Below, in pieces: positions 6,468 through 13,384 of a DNA stretch of 13,384 nucleotides. Below the pieces are notes generated by a model. That model did not search any database. It was not told the DNA's origin and was given only the letters and a program-made list of their open reading frames with translations. A program made the position numbers and the translations under genes. The stretch is taken from positions 1 to 13,384 of the forward strand of contig QMMS01000099.1 in the NCBI GenBank assembly GCA_003647375.1, in the 5' to 3' direction. The first letter of the stretch is position 1, and each line of letters starts with the position of its first letter. This DNA comes from Deltaproteobacteria bacterium. GTDB lineage: Bacteria > Desulfobacterota > Desulfobacteria > Desulfobacterales > B30-G6.

Positions 6468-7685
6468 ATGATTTCCGGAAGCTGGTTTGAAAAGCAGAGA
6501 AACATCATTGATTACAGCCTGCAGAGTCTGTTGCGACGCAGGTCTAAAAATATCCTTATCCTGATCATATTCATTTTATTGGTTTTTGCTGTTTCTGCCA
6601 TTCTTTTTATTACCGGCTCCCTGACCAAAGAGATGATGATTACCAGCAATGACCTGCCCGATATCACGGTCCAACGGATTCTGGGCGGACGGCAGGTAAA
6701 TATACCGGCTTCATATATCCCGGAGATTGAGGAGATACCGGGAGTGGAAGCAGTTGAAACCAGGGTCTGGGGGTATTTTTACCTGGCTTCCCTGCAAGCC
6801 AATTTTACTATTTTTGGAATGGATTTAACCCTGCTTGAAGATGGTGAGTACCAGAAGATTGTCAACTGGAAAAACATTCCTGATCAGACAGAAAACAATC
6901 CGGACTTCCGGATGATTATAGGCCAAGGGGTTTTTGAACTTCTGAAAGATATTCAAATGGAAAAGGCTTATTTGTTTTATCAACCGTTCTGGGAAAAACC
7001 GATTCCTTTTGACATCATTGGAACCTTTAAAGCCGAGACGGAACTACAGTCCAACGACTTGATGGTTCTGCAAACCGAGGGAGCCCGGCGGGTCCTGGAA
7101 CTCCCTCCTGATGAATTCAGCGATCTTGTTGTCTACGTTCCCAATCCGGAGGAGATCGAAAACATCGCCCTGAAGATCCGCCGTTATTTCCCTGAATTGA
7201 GAACAATCACCAGGGTCCAGATTCAAAACACCTACGCTTCTGTTTTTGGCTGGAAGAGTGCTTTTGTACTTTCCAGCCTGCTGGTAGCGATCTTTGCCTT
7301 TTTAATTTTAATATGGGATAAAGCCAGTGGTCTGTCTCCGGATGAGAAAAGAGAAATTGGTATCCTGAAAGCTATTGGCTGGGATACGGATGTTGTCTTG
7401 TCTGTTAAATTCTGGGAAGGGTTTATCCTGTCCGGAATCGCCAGTTTGGCCGGTATACTGCTGGCTTACGCGTATATTTACTGGTTGCGGGCACCGGGCT
7501 TAAGAGAAATTTTTATTGGCTGGTCGACTATATATCCGTCGTTTCAATTGATACCCGATGTTGATCCCAAATTTCTGCTGCTAATTGTGACGATTTCCGT
7601 GGTTCCGTATCTGGCAGTAACGGTTTTTCCGGCCTGGAAGGCCGCTATAACCGATCCTGATGTAATTATGCGTAATATCGGATAG
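6468..7685 (+). CDS. FtsX/MacB-type ABC transporter permease
   Basis: This 405-residue protein has the family layout: helix 1 (about 28-50), a periplasmic MacB-like domain of about 210 residues, then three C-terminal helices (about 265-284, 313-339 and 368-388). The hallmark EKREIGILKAIGW (293-305) follows helix 2 and would contact the ATPase; the C-terminus ends with PAWKAAITDPDVIMRNIG, a common FtsX-family finish. Proteins of this type (LolCE, MacB, FtsX) usually move or extract periplasmic substrates by mechanical coupling rather than transport through a channel. The partner ATPase starts 1 base after the stop. GGGG at 6453-6456 may serve as ribosome site. The substrate is unknown; its place among nosL genes suggests a role in copper chaperone or metal-site handling. 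Confidence 0.88.
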   Translation: MISGSWFEKQRNIIDYSLQSLLRRRSKNILILIIFILLVFAVSAILFITGSLTKEMMITSNDLPDITVQRILGGRQVNIPASYIPEIEEIPGVEAVETRVWGYFYLASLQANFTIFGMDLTLLEDGEYQKIVNWKNIPDQTENNPDFRMIIGQGVFELLKDIQMEKAYLFYQPFWEKPIPFDIIGTFKAETELQSNDLMVLQTEGARRVLELPPDEFSDLVVYVPNPEEIENIALKIRRYFPELRTITRVQIQNTYASVFGWKSAFVLSSLLVAIFAFLILIWDKASGLSPDEKREIGILKAIGWDTDVVLSVKFWEGFILSGIASLAGILLAYAYIYWLRAPGLREIFIGWSTIYPSFQLIPDVDPKFLLLIVTISVVPYLAVTVFPAWKAAITDPDVIMRNIG

Positions 7686-7686
7686 G

Positions 7687-8376
7687 ATGCCCATGAGCAA
7701 TCTTATTATTGAAACTATAACCGTCACCAAAACCTATAACCTGGGGAAACCCAACGAAGTAACAGCAGTGAAGGATGCATCGCTGCAGATTAATGAAGGC
7801 AGTCTGGTGGTGCTGAAAGGCCCCAGCGGATCCGGGAAAACAACGCTGCTTTCTTTGATCGGCTGCCAGGCAAAACCGACCCGGGGAGAGGTAATCATAC
7901 GGGGTAAAAGAATATCCAAGCTGCCGGAAAAATTCATGAACCGGCATAAACGGAATCACATTGGCTTTATTTTTCAGCACTTTCAACTGATTGGCGGAAT
8001 GAGTGTTTTGGATAATATTGTGCTGCCCCTTATTCCTGAAGGTATCAGCCCAAAGGAAAGAAGCAAGAGGGCGGATCGACTGCTGGAACGATTTGATCTG
8101 ACACACCGAAGGCAATTTAAAGTAAGCCATCTCTCGGGTGGTGAACAGCAAAGGGTGGCCATTGCCAGAGCCTTGATAAATAACGCCGGCATTCTTCTGG
8201 CAGATGAACCCAGCGCTCATTTAGACAGCCGGTTGACCAGTGATTTACTTCTTTATATCAATCAGTTAAAACAATCAGGTCAAACGATTCTGATAACAAG
8301 TCATGACCCGATTATTTATCAACATCCAGCGGTAGACCAGGTTTTTGAAATGAAAGATGGCCAGGTGATATCATGA
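7687..8376 (+). CDS. LolD/MacB-type ABC transporter ATPase
   Basis: The 229-residue protein is the predicted ATPase for the FtsX-type permease just upstream. Motifs are intact: Walker A GPSGSGKTT (45-53), Q-loop Gln97, signature LSGGEQQ (149-155), Walker B ILLADEP (169-175) and ITSHD with H-loop His206. The LSGGEQQRVAIARAL form and the length are typical of the LolD/MacB/FtsE group, distinct from NosF. The ATG at 7693 (MSNL) is a good alternative start because GGATAGG (7680-7686) lies 6 bases before it. The stop overlaps the next gene by ATGA. It is thus a second ABC system in a locus that already has NosDFY. Confidence 0.9.
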   Translation: MPMSNLIIETITVTKTYNLGKPNEVTAVKDASLQINEGSLVVLKGPSGSGKTTLLSLIGCQAKPTRGEVIIRGKRISKLPEKFMNRHKRNHIGFIFQHFQLIGGMSVLDNIVLPLIPEGISPKERSKRADRLLERFDLTHRRQFKVSHLSGGEQQRVAIARALINNAGILLADEPSAHLDSRLTSDLLLYINQLKQSGQTILITSHDPIIYQHPAVDQVFEMKDGQVIS

Positions 8377-9392
8377 TTTTACATCCATGGGTACTGGGCT
8401 TAATCATCGGACACAGCGCCTTACTGCTGGTTTTTTCCCTGGGTTTAATCAACGCCTGGCAGATTTATAGAGGATGGGATTACAATTCCACTGAGGAAAA
8501 ACAGTTCCTGCTGGAAAAGAAGACCTATCTGGTTTCCACGGTAATGAATTTTGCCCTGTTTACGCAGATATTGATGCTTTTTCTGTTGGAAATAGCGGCG
8601 GATGAACTGGCAAACGTTTTACCCGGAGCGATGTGTGCGGTGGGGACACTGTCATCGAACAGTTACGGATTTCCCCTGTTGGACCTCAAAATAGTTTCAT
8701 TCTTTGTTTATTTCATCTGGCTGGTGATCAATTATCTTGACAACCAGATAGAGACCTATCCGCTGGTACGAAAGAAATATCTGGGACTGATATTGATCTA
8801 TCCTTTAGCTGTCATGGAAACTATTTTACTTTTTTTGTTTGTTTTCAATTTGGACCCATCGGTCATTACCTCCTGCTGTGGTTCGGTTTACAATGAGGGG
8901 GCAGAGGGTTTGGGAGGCAGCCTGGCCGGCGCTTCCGCCGGCTTTATTCTTCCATTGTTTTTCAGCATTGTAACACTACAGTTACTGAATCGTTTTGTTT
9001 TTAAGCGCTGGTCTACTGTAGATAAATGGTTTGGAAATCTTCTTGAATTTCCGCTCTGGATCGCTTTTTTTATGTCGGCGATCGTTGTGACTATTTCTTT
9101 TATCAGTATTTATGTCTACGAAATGCTTTCCCATAAATGTCCGTTCTGTTTTATGGGCGCCGAATACTACTACTATGGCGTACCACTCTATTTCTGCCTG
9201 TTTGTTGCCACGGCCACCGGCATGACCGGAGGGCTGTTAGGATACATCAGACAGCCGTCAATCCTAAAAGAAAAAACGGTGATTTTACGAAAAAAAATGG
9301 AATTTGTTTCTCTATGGGGAATGCTGGCTTTTATTGTGATCGGCTTTCTGCCTTTTGTTGCCTATTATATGAAAACAGGGAGATTAATATGA
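8373..9392 (+). CDS. Cysteine-containing eight-helix membrane protein, unknown function
   Basis: This 339-residue protein has about eight predicted membrane helices (near 7-27, 55-73, 103-122, 137-158, 187-205, 225-247, 267-290 and 312-331). Cysteines are grouped in the loops: GAMC88, the pair SCC (168-169), and KCPFC (255-259) followed by FMGAEYYYYG; Cys275 lies in a helix. Depending on topology these loops could face the same side. Such thiols next to Met and Tyr would suit copper binding or thiol redox work, but that is inference. It overlaps the ATPase before it and the nosL after it, each by ATGA, so it is co-translated with both. I cannot name the family. It could be an extra membrane subunit of the ABC system or a metal/electron carrier. 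Confidence 0.8.
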   Translation: MILHPWVLGLIIGHSALLLVFSLGLINAWQIYRGWDYNSTEEKQFLLEKKTYLVSTVMNFALFTQILMLFLLEIAADELANVLPGAMCAVGTLSSNSYGFPLLDLKIVSFFVYFIWLVINYLDNQIETYPLVRKKYLGLILIYPLAVMETILLFLFVFNLDPSVITSCCGSVYNEGAEGLGGSLAGASAGFILPLFFSIVTLQLLNRFVFKRWSTVDKWFGNLLEFPLWIAFFMSAIVVTISFISIYVYEMLSHKCPFCFMGAEYYYYGVPLYFCLFVATATGMTGGLLGYIRQPSILKEKTVILRKKMEFVSLWGMLAFIVIGFLPFVAYYMKTGRLI

Positions 9393-9910
9393 AAAAATAC
9401 CCTTTCATATTCTTTCTTATCCTTATTTTGATCGTTTTCATTGGACTACCCAACGGTGTTTCCGCTCAACCTAAAAAGATCGAAGTACAAAAGGAATGCC
9501 CGTTATGCGGGATGTATCCTGCCCGCTATCCACAGTTCAATTGCCAGGTTGTATTTACTGACGGCACCTATGAAGCATTTGACAGCGCTATCGGGCTGTT
9601 GGTTTACCTGCTTTTTCCCGACAAGACAGGGATAAAGCCAAAGCCCGTTACCGAAATTTATTTTAAGGATTACGTAAAAGAAAGCTGGCTTGAAGCCGGC
9701 AAGACCTTTTTTGTGACCGGATCAGAAATCATGGGGCCGATGGGTATCGAGTTTCTGCCGGCAGACAGCGAACAGGCCGCCAAGGAACTTAAAAACCAAG
9801 AGAAAGGGCAAGATATCATCCATTTTAAAGAGATCAACCGGCAGTATATGATCAAAGCTGCTGAAGCCGGTTGGTTACATTTTCTGACAAAGAGCCTGGT
9901 ACTTAAATGA
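9389..9910 (+). CDS. nosL: Sec-exported NosL-family copper-binding protein
   Basis: The open frame extends upstream to 9137, but that part overlaps the preceding membrane protein gene. The ATG at 9389 overlaps that gene's stop by ATGA and begins an excellent signal peptide (hydrophobic 5-20, SA cleavage after residue 26), so it is the chosen start. The 173-residue product has CPLCGM (37-42), Cys52, FDSAIGLLVYL (64-74, lacking the extra Cys found here in the neighbouring NosL at 5556) and GPMGIEFLP (116-124). It is probably a soluble periplasmic copper chaperone or docking partner. The end overlaps the next nosL by ATGA, a tight tandem pair. Confidence 0.9.
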   Translation: MKKYPFIFFLILILIVFIGLPNGVSAQPKKIEVQKECPLCGMYPARYPQFNCQVVFTDGTYEAFDSAIGLLVYLLFPDKTGIKPKPVTEIYFKDYVKESWLEAGKTFFVTGSEIMGPMGIEFLPADSEQAAKELKNQEKGQDIIHFKEINRQYMIKAAEAGWLHFLTKSLVLK

Positions 9911-10464
9911 GAGCTGAAAGGCTTGAACTTAGTTCGCTTCTCTTACAATTGGAGGATGGTGTTATAGAATTTCCAAGACTTATAGTTAGAGCGGCCGCTT
10001 TTGGTTTTCTTTTCCTTTCAATCCTCGGCTGTAAAGGCGGAAATGAAGAACAGCTTCCTGTCGATTTTGTCTGGGACAGGGTGGCTTGTGAAGAGTGCAG
10101 AATGGCGCTCAGCGACCCTCATTACTCGGCCCAGGTGATAGATCCAAGCGGCCGGGCGTATTACTTTGATGATATCGGCTGCGCTATTTTATGGTTGAGA
10201 CGCCAGCCCTGGAAAGATAAGGCCCGTACCTGGGTCAATGATGTCAAAACCACCGAATGGATTGACGCGGAAAAGGCCAACTGGATGTACGGAGACCCTA
10301 AGACCCCGATGGGTTATGGTTTTTCAGCCACGCTTTCTCCAGTTGAAAACGCGCTGGATTATGAAATAGTTAAAAAATGGATGGTTATTGGCAAAACCCT
10401 GGTAAATGAAAACCTGGTCAAACATCTTGGCAGTAACAATAAACAACCGAGTGTTGAAAAATAA
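9907..10464 (+). CDS. nosL: NosL lipoprotein
   Basis: Classical NosL is a lipoprotein, and this one has a lipobox LSILGC with Cys42 as the lipidation site after a hydrophobic run (25-40). The core has CEECRM (61-66), Cys92 in DDIGCAILWL, and TPMGYGF (133-139) in place of GPMG. The protein is 185 residues from the ATG at 9907, which overlaps the previous stop by ATGA; that leaves an unusually long n-region of about 24 residues. A strong GGAGG at 9951-9955 sits near codon 19, so a shorter, non-ATG start (TTG at 9949 or ATA at 9964) cannot be excluded. Copper binding by the Cys/Met motif is family knowledge; which membrane it occupies is not visible. Confidence 0.88.
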   Translation: MRAERLELSSLLLQLEDGVIEFPRLIVRAAAFGFLFLSILGCKGGNEEQLPVDFVWDRVACEECRMALSDPHYSAQVIDPSGRAYYFDDIGCAILWLRRQPWKDKARTWVNDVKTTEWIDAEKANWMYGDPKTPMGYGFSATLSPVENALDYEIVKKWMVIGKTLVNENLVKHLGSNNKQPSVEK

Positions 10465-10507
10465 CCTGTTTTCAGTCGCGGGGAAAGAAATGAAAACCAA
10501 ACCCCGT

Positions 10508-10522
10508 GGAAGGTGAAAAGTG
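10508..10522 (+). promoter_or_regulatory. Ribosome site and GTG start of the NosG gene
   Basis: GGAAGGTG (10508-10515) lies 4 bases before GTG at 10520. It decides the start, because no in-frame ATG gives the Tat signal that begins only a few residues later. A nine-codon frame (10490-10516) ends inside this site. Confidence 0.6.
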
Positions 10523-11443
10523 ACGGAAAAACAGAGTAAAACAGCTATTTCAAGGAGAACATTTCTTAAGACTTCAACACTGGTCGTAACCGGCACCGCC
10601 GTTGCCTATGGCGCGGTCAGCGTCCCGCTTTTAAGAAGAGACCGTTTGCTGCTGCGCCCGCCCGGAGCCCTGGATGAGGATATATTCCTGGCTTCCTGTA
10701 TCAAATGCGGGCAGTGTTTGCAGGTCTGCCCCCCACAGGTCATTAACCTGGCCGGAATAAGCCAGGGGTTTGGTGTTGGGACTCCCTATATAATTCCCAG
10801 GGAAGGTGGTTGTATTTTATGCAGCGGCTTGCCCTGTGTCCTGGCCTGTCCCACAGGCGCACTGGCCCACGATCTTTCACTGGGCAAAGATGCGGAAATG
10901 GGTCTGGCCGTGATCAGCAACCCTGATACCTGTCTTTCAGTTCTGGGCGTTAATGATCTGGTTTATCGGCTGGAGTCTTTCCAAAAAAAGAAAACAACTT
11001 CTTCAAATCAAACTGAATTAAAAGATATTTTAGTATCCTTAATCAAAAGGTTGACGGAAGATGAAAAAAAAGCATGGCAGCACAAATTCTCTGTACCGGA
11101 AACATCTGATAAAACCCTGTTGGAAATTCTAAAACAGTTGGAACCTTCTGATTTAACATGGATTATAAAATTTGTCGGATCCTCCCGTCAGGCGCAAAAA
11201 GCTTGTCAGATCTGTCTATCGGAATGCCCGATTAAAGATGAAAAACCCATTGTTTTTATCTATAGAACCCATCCGGACACAGGTCAAAAATACGTCTGGC
11301 CCTCTGTCAGAAAAACCTGTGTCGGCTGCGGGGTTTGCGAGGAAAAATGTCCGACACCGGTTGCCTCAGTAAAAATTACGCCACGGCTAAGCTGGACTGA
11401 AAAGCAGGCAGGTAATCAAACCCGGAAAGACAAATTAACATGA
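10520..11443 (+). CDS. nosG: NosG, Tat-exported polyferredoxin (NapG-like) of the quinol-to-N2O reductase route
   Basis: NosG with NosH is thought to act as a menaquinol dehydrogenase feeding periplasmic cytochromes and N2O reductase in clade II systems. The 307-residue protein has a Tat signal (SRRTFLK, 11-17) and four [4Fe-4S] sites: C60-C63-C66-C70, C98-C101-C106-C110, a third built from C138 with C229-C232-C236, and C267-C270-C273-C277. In NapG the ligands of the third site lie close together (C then CxxCxxxC within about 20 residues); here about 85 mostly hydrophilic residues (144-228) split it. The stop overlaps nosH by ATGA. By sequence alone NapG would be possible; the nos context and absence of nap genes favour NosG. 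Confidence 0.85.
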   Translation: MTEKQSKTAISRRTFLKTSTLVVTGTAVAYGAVSVPLLRRDRLLLRPPGALDEDIFLASCIKCGQCLQVCPPQVINLAGISQGFGVGTPYIIPREGGCILCSGLPCVLACPTGALAHDLSLGKDAEMGLAVISNPDTCLSVLGVNDLVYRLESFQKKKTTSSNQTELKDILVSLIKRLTEDEKKAWQHKFSVPETSDKTLLEILKQLEPSDLTWIIKFVGSSRQAQKACQICLSECPIKDEKPIVFIYRTHPDTGQKYVWPSVRKTCVGCGVCEEKCPTPVASVKITPRLSWTEKQAGNQTRKDKLT

Positions 11444-12342
11444 AAAATACCTCTGATAAAAAGAACAAAAAACAGGCAAAAGTAAAATCCTTCAAAGGGC
11501 CGGGTCTGCGTTCTCAAAATCTTCCACAGCCTGGACACCGCAGGCACAAATGGAGAAACATACGCTGGGCGGTCCTGCTGTTTTTTAATTTTTTGTTTTT
11601 TGCCTCTTTTTTCTTCGATATTCAAATTCTGGAGGGGTCTCTGAGCGGCTCCCGACTGCTGGGGTTTCATCTGATTGATCCCCTGGCGGCTTTTCAGGTT
11701 ATCCTGGCCAGTAAAATAATAATGGTCAACCTTATTATAGGCGTGGTCACTATTTTTCTGATTTACCTATTGTTCGGCGGGCGTTCATTCTGTTCGTGGA
11801 TTTGTCCCTATCACTGGCTGGCGGAACTGGGAGAAAAAATACATCAACACCTTAAAAAGAAAAAAATCATTAAGAACCACACGTTTGATCGTAAAATCCG
11901 CTATTACTTTTATGGTTTTTTCCTGGCAATGGCGCTGATTACCGGATATACTATTTTTGAAACCATCAATCCAGTAGCAATTATCAGCCGGTTTATTGTG
12001 TACGGGCCCTCTTTGATGTTAATCTGGGTAATGGCACTACTGCTTTTTGAGATATTATACAGCCGGCGGGCCTGGTGTCGCTATTTCTGCCCGGTGGGTG
12101 TCTCCTACCAGCTTATCGGCCTGGTATCTCCTTTGCGAATAAAATGGGATAAAGAAAAATGTTCCAATTGTAAACGATGTCAAAGTGTCTGTATGGTTCC
12201 CCATGTTTTGACTGATTCCGTCAATCGGGGGACAACTGAATATATAAACGCATCAGCCTGCACCCGCTGCGGGCTTTGTGTGGATATTTGCGATGATGAA
12301 GCGCTTGGTTATGGCGTTAAATATCTGGATAAGCTCATTTGA
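11440..12342 (+). CDS. nosH: NosH, NapH-like membrane quinol dehydrogenase subunit
   Basis: NosH is an inner-membrane iron-sulfur protein that would oxidise quinol and pass electrons to NosG. The 300-residue protein has a basic cytoplasmic N-terminus and four membrane segments (about 42-60, 94-112, 155-175 and 186-206). It carries the two NapH-type CxxxCP motifs (C118SWIC122P and C213RYFC217P) just after helices. Two ferredoxin-type sites follow at the C-terminus: C241-C244-C247-C251 and C274-C277-C280-C284. All expected cluster ligands are present. ATG overlaps the nosG stop, so the two subunits are co-translated. The closest alternatives are NapH and NosR/CcoG-type proteins; it lacks the NosR flavin domain and is much shorter than NosR. 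Confidence 0.88.
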   Translation: MKNTSDKKNKKQAKVKSFKGPGLRSQNLPQPGHRRHKWRNIRWAVLLFFNFLFFASFFFDIQILEGSLSGSRLLGFHLIDPLAAFQVILASKIIMVNLIIGVVTIFLIYLLFGGRSFCSWICPYHWLAELGEKIHQHLKKKKIIKNHTFDRKIRYYFYGFFLAMALITGYTIFETINPVAIISRFIVYGPSLMLIWVMALLLFEILYSRRAWCRYFCPVGVSYQLIGLVSPLRIKWDKEKCSNCKRCQSVCMVPHVLTDSVNRGTTEYINASACTRCGLCVDICDDEALGYGVKYLDKLI

Positions 12343-12378
12343 TTAATAAGAACTTCTGAAATCTCTAAGAGGTGAATC

Positions 12379-12711
12379 ATGAAAAAAATAGCCTGTCTCT
12401 GTTTGTTTATTTTTCTATCTTTATTCGTGGTCTGCGCATCCGTCTCGGCCCAGGACGGTGAGCAACTTTATATGACAAAATTCTGTATAACCTGCCACGG
12501 GCAAAAGGGGATATCCGTTGCTCCCAATTACCCCAATTTGGCCAAACAGAACGAACTGTATCTAATCAATCAGGTGAAAGACATTATTAGTAAAAAAAGG
12601 ACCAACAAACTCACGCTACTGATGACTGAGAACCCGGTATTAATTACTATTAGTGATGAGGAAGTATCTGCCGTCGCCGCCCATATGACAAACATTAAAT
12701 TAACTCCCTAG
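12379..12711 (+). CDS. Small monohaem cytochrome c (NosC-like)
   Basis: The 110-residue protein has a Sec signal peptide with cleavage after SVSA (residue 24) and a single haem site CITCH (36-40), giving a mature protein of about 86 residues. Met82 in LTLLM is the likely sixth ligand. The middle region (PNLAKQ, LYLINQV) matches the cytochrome fragment at the window start, so the two are probably related electron carriers. An AAGAGGTG site at 12367-12374 precedes the ATG. It follows nosH by 36 bases and probably carries electrons from NosGH towards N2O reductase, as proposed for NosC1/NosC2. The specific partner cannot be read from sequence. Confidence 0.88.
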   Translation: MKKIACLCLFIFLSLFVVCASVSAQDGEQLYMTKFCITCHGQKGISVAPNYPNLAKQNELYLINQVKDIISKKRTNKLTLLMTENPVLITISDEEVSAVAAHMTNIKLTP

Positions 12712-12827
12712 TTGCTTAAACCGAAAACCATGCTGCAAAATGGCTTGATCCCACGATCTGTCTGTGCTTGAGGATTAAGTAAGTCAATCCGCTTCGAAAC
12801 AATGGGGTAAAAAAGGAGCGATTCAAC

Positions 12828-13384
12828 ATGATGGCACATTCGCACAATCAGGGCATTGCCGGAAAAGGAACCTCAAAAAAGTTGTTTATGGCCTTTGGTC
12901 TGGTAACCTTTGTCTTTGTTATACTTTTTCTGATCATCTTGCCCTATAAATTTTATAATCGGGATGTTGATGAGGCCAGACAAAATGCTCAAAACATCTC
13001 CAAGCTTATCAGGACCGGTGTTCTTTCCCATATGACAAAAGGGGCAAATCCGAAAAGTATGAGAGATTTGTTAGCAACACTTCAAACGCAATTCGAATTT
13101 AAATTCCGGCTAATTCGTAGCGGTCATGTAGAAAAACAACACGGATTCGAAGAAGATCCACAACGCAAAGATGAATTGATTAATGAGGTTTTGCGAAAAG
13201 GGCGCGGAAGAGAGGATTGGCTTAACAGTACCCGATTTCGCTATGTTACCCCTTTTGTTGCTGATGAGAGCTGTCAGATGTGTCACCGGGGGCTGAACAA
13301 TCAGACAATTGAAATTGGTAGTATCTTAGGAGTATCTGAAATTGTTTTTGAACTCAAAAATATGCGCAATACTTCCATACGACA
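12828..13384 (+). CDS. N-terminal part of a membrane protein with a periplasmic c-haem sensor-type domain (3'-truncated)
   Basis: The frame is open to the window end without a stop; 185 residues are visible. A cytoplasmic start is followed by a membrane helix (about 19-40) and a periplasmic domain of at least 140 residues. It ends with TPFVADESCQMCHRG (residues 141-155): CQMCH (149-153) is a c-type haem site. This pattern (single helix, PAS-like extracytoplasmic fold, late CxxCH) is typical of DUF3365/Tll0287-like haem sensor domains, usually attached to a histidine kinase, chemoreceptor or diguanylate cyclase; the output domain is outside the window. AAGGAG (12813-12818) precedes the ATG. 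It could sense redox state or NO/N2O-related conditions for the nos genes, which is inference from position. Confidence 0.75.
   Translation, partial: MMAHSHNQGIAGKGTSKKLFMAFGLVTFVFVILFLIILPYKFYNRDVDEARQNAQNISKLIRTGVLSHMTKGANPKSMRDLLATLQTQFEFKFRLIRSGHVEKQHGFEEDPQRKDELINEVLRKGRGREDWLNSTRFRYVTPFVADESCQMCHRGLNNQTIEIGSILGVSEIVFELKNMRNTSIR

Noticed and set aside
7666..8220. Minus-strand frame of 184 codons over the LolD-type ATPase
   Set aside because: The + strand carries all ABC motifs; the antisense product has no recognisable domain or ribosome site.
9137..9388. Long N-terminal extension of the Sec-type nosL frame
   Set aside because: It lies entirely within the preceding membrane protein gene in another frame; the start at 9389 has an ATGA overlap and a clean signal peptide.
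10479..10506. CGGGG/CCCCG hairpin before nosG
   Set aside because: Five-base stem with an 18-base loop and no T run; likely chance pairing.
10490..10516. Nine-codon frame ending in the NosG ribosome site
   Set aside because: Too short to support as a leader peptide, with no regulatory codon pattern or attenuator.

Overview
The window is most of a nitrous oxide reductase maturation and electron-supply (nos) locus, all on the + strand. The reductase gene nosZ is not seen in full. The layout resembles clade II ('atypical') nos clusters: NosG/NosH-type iron-sulfur proteins and small monohaem cytochromes c are present, and no nosR or nosX/apbE is visible. This points to an anaerobic or facultatively anaerobic Gram-negative bacterium that probably uses menaquinone. 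The moderate base composition, the Tat-exported proteins, the several NosL homologues and a proteobacterial-type palindromic repeat would fit a deltaproteobacterial (Desulfobacterota-like) host. That placement is inference, not proof.

Region 1 (1-4457) starts with the C-terminal end of a cytochrome c domain with an acidic tail, which could be the tail of a cytochrome-fused NosZ or of a separate NosC cytochrome. A NosB-position membrane protein follows, then nosD, nosF and nosY, which encode the periplasmic beta-helix protein, ATPase and permease of the NosDFY copper-site assembly ABC complex. Region 2 (4458-4878) is non-coding and packed with hairpins, a tandem 7-mer, a terminator-like structure and a dispersed palindromic repeat.

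Region 3 (4879-10464) is the unusual part. It holds four NosL-family proteins with four different export or anchoring signals: Tat, N-terminal anchor/Sec, Sec, and lipoprotein. Between them lie a small orphan anchored protein, an FtsX/MacB-type permease with a LolD/MacB-type ATPase, and a cysteine-rich eight-helix membrane protein. Many of these genes overlap by ATGA, so they look translationally coupled. I read this as a candidate second copper-handling machine attached to the nos system.

Region 4 (10520-12711) encodes the predicted quinol-to-periplasm electron route: NosG (Tat-exported, four iron-sulfur clusters), NosH (membrane, NapH-type) and a monohaem cytochrome c. Region 5 (12828-13384) is the 5' part of a membrane protein with a periplasmic c-haem sensor-type domain, cut by the window edge, and is a possible regulator.

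Taken together: quinol electrons would pass through NosH/NosG and the cytochromes to N2O reductase, NosDFY with NosL would supply copper and sulfur for its metal sites, and the extra NosL/FtsX/LolD module may load, sort or reduce copper.
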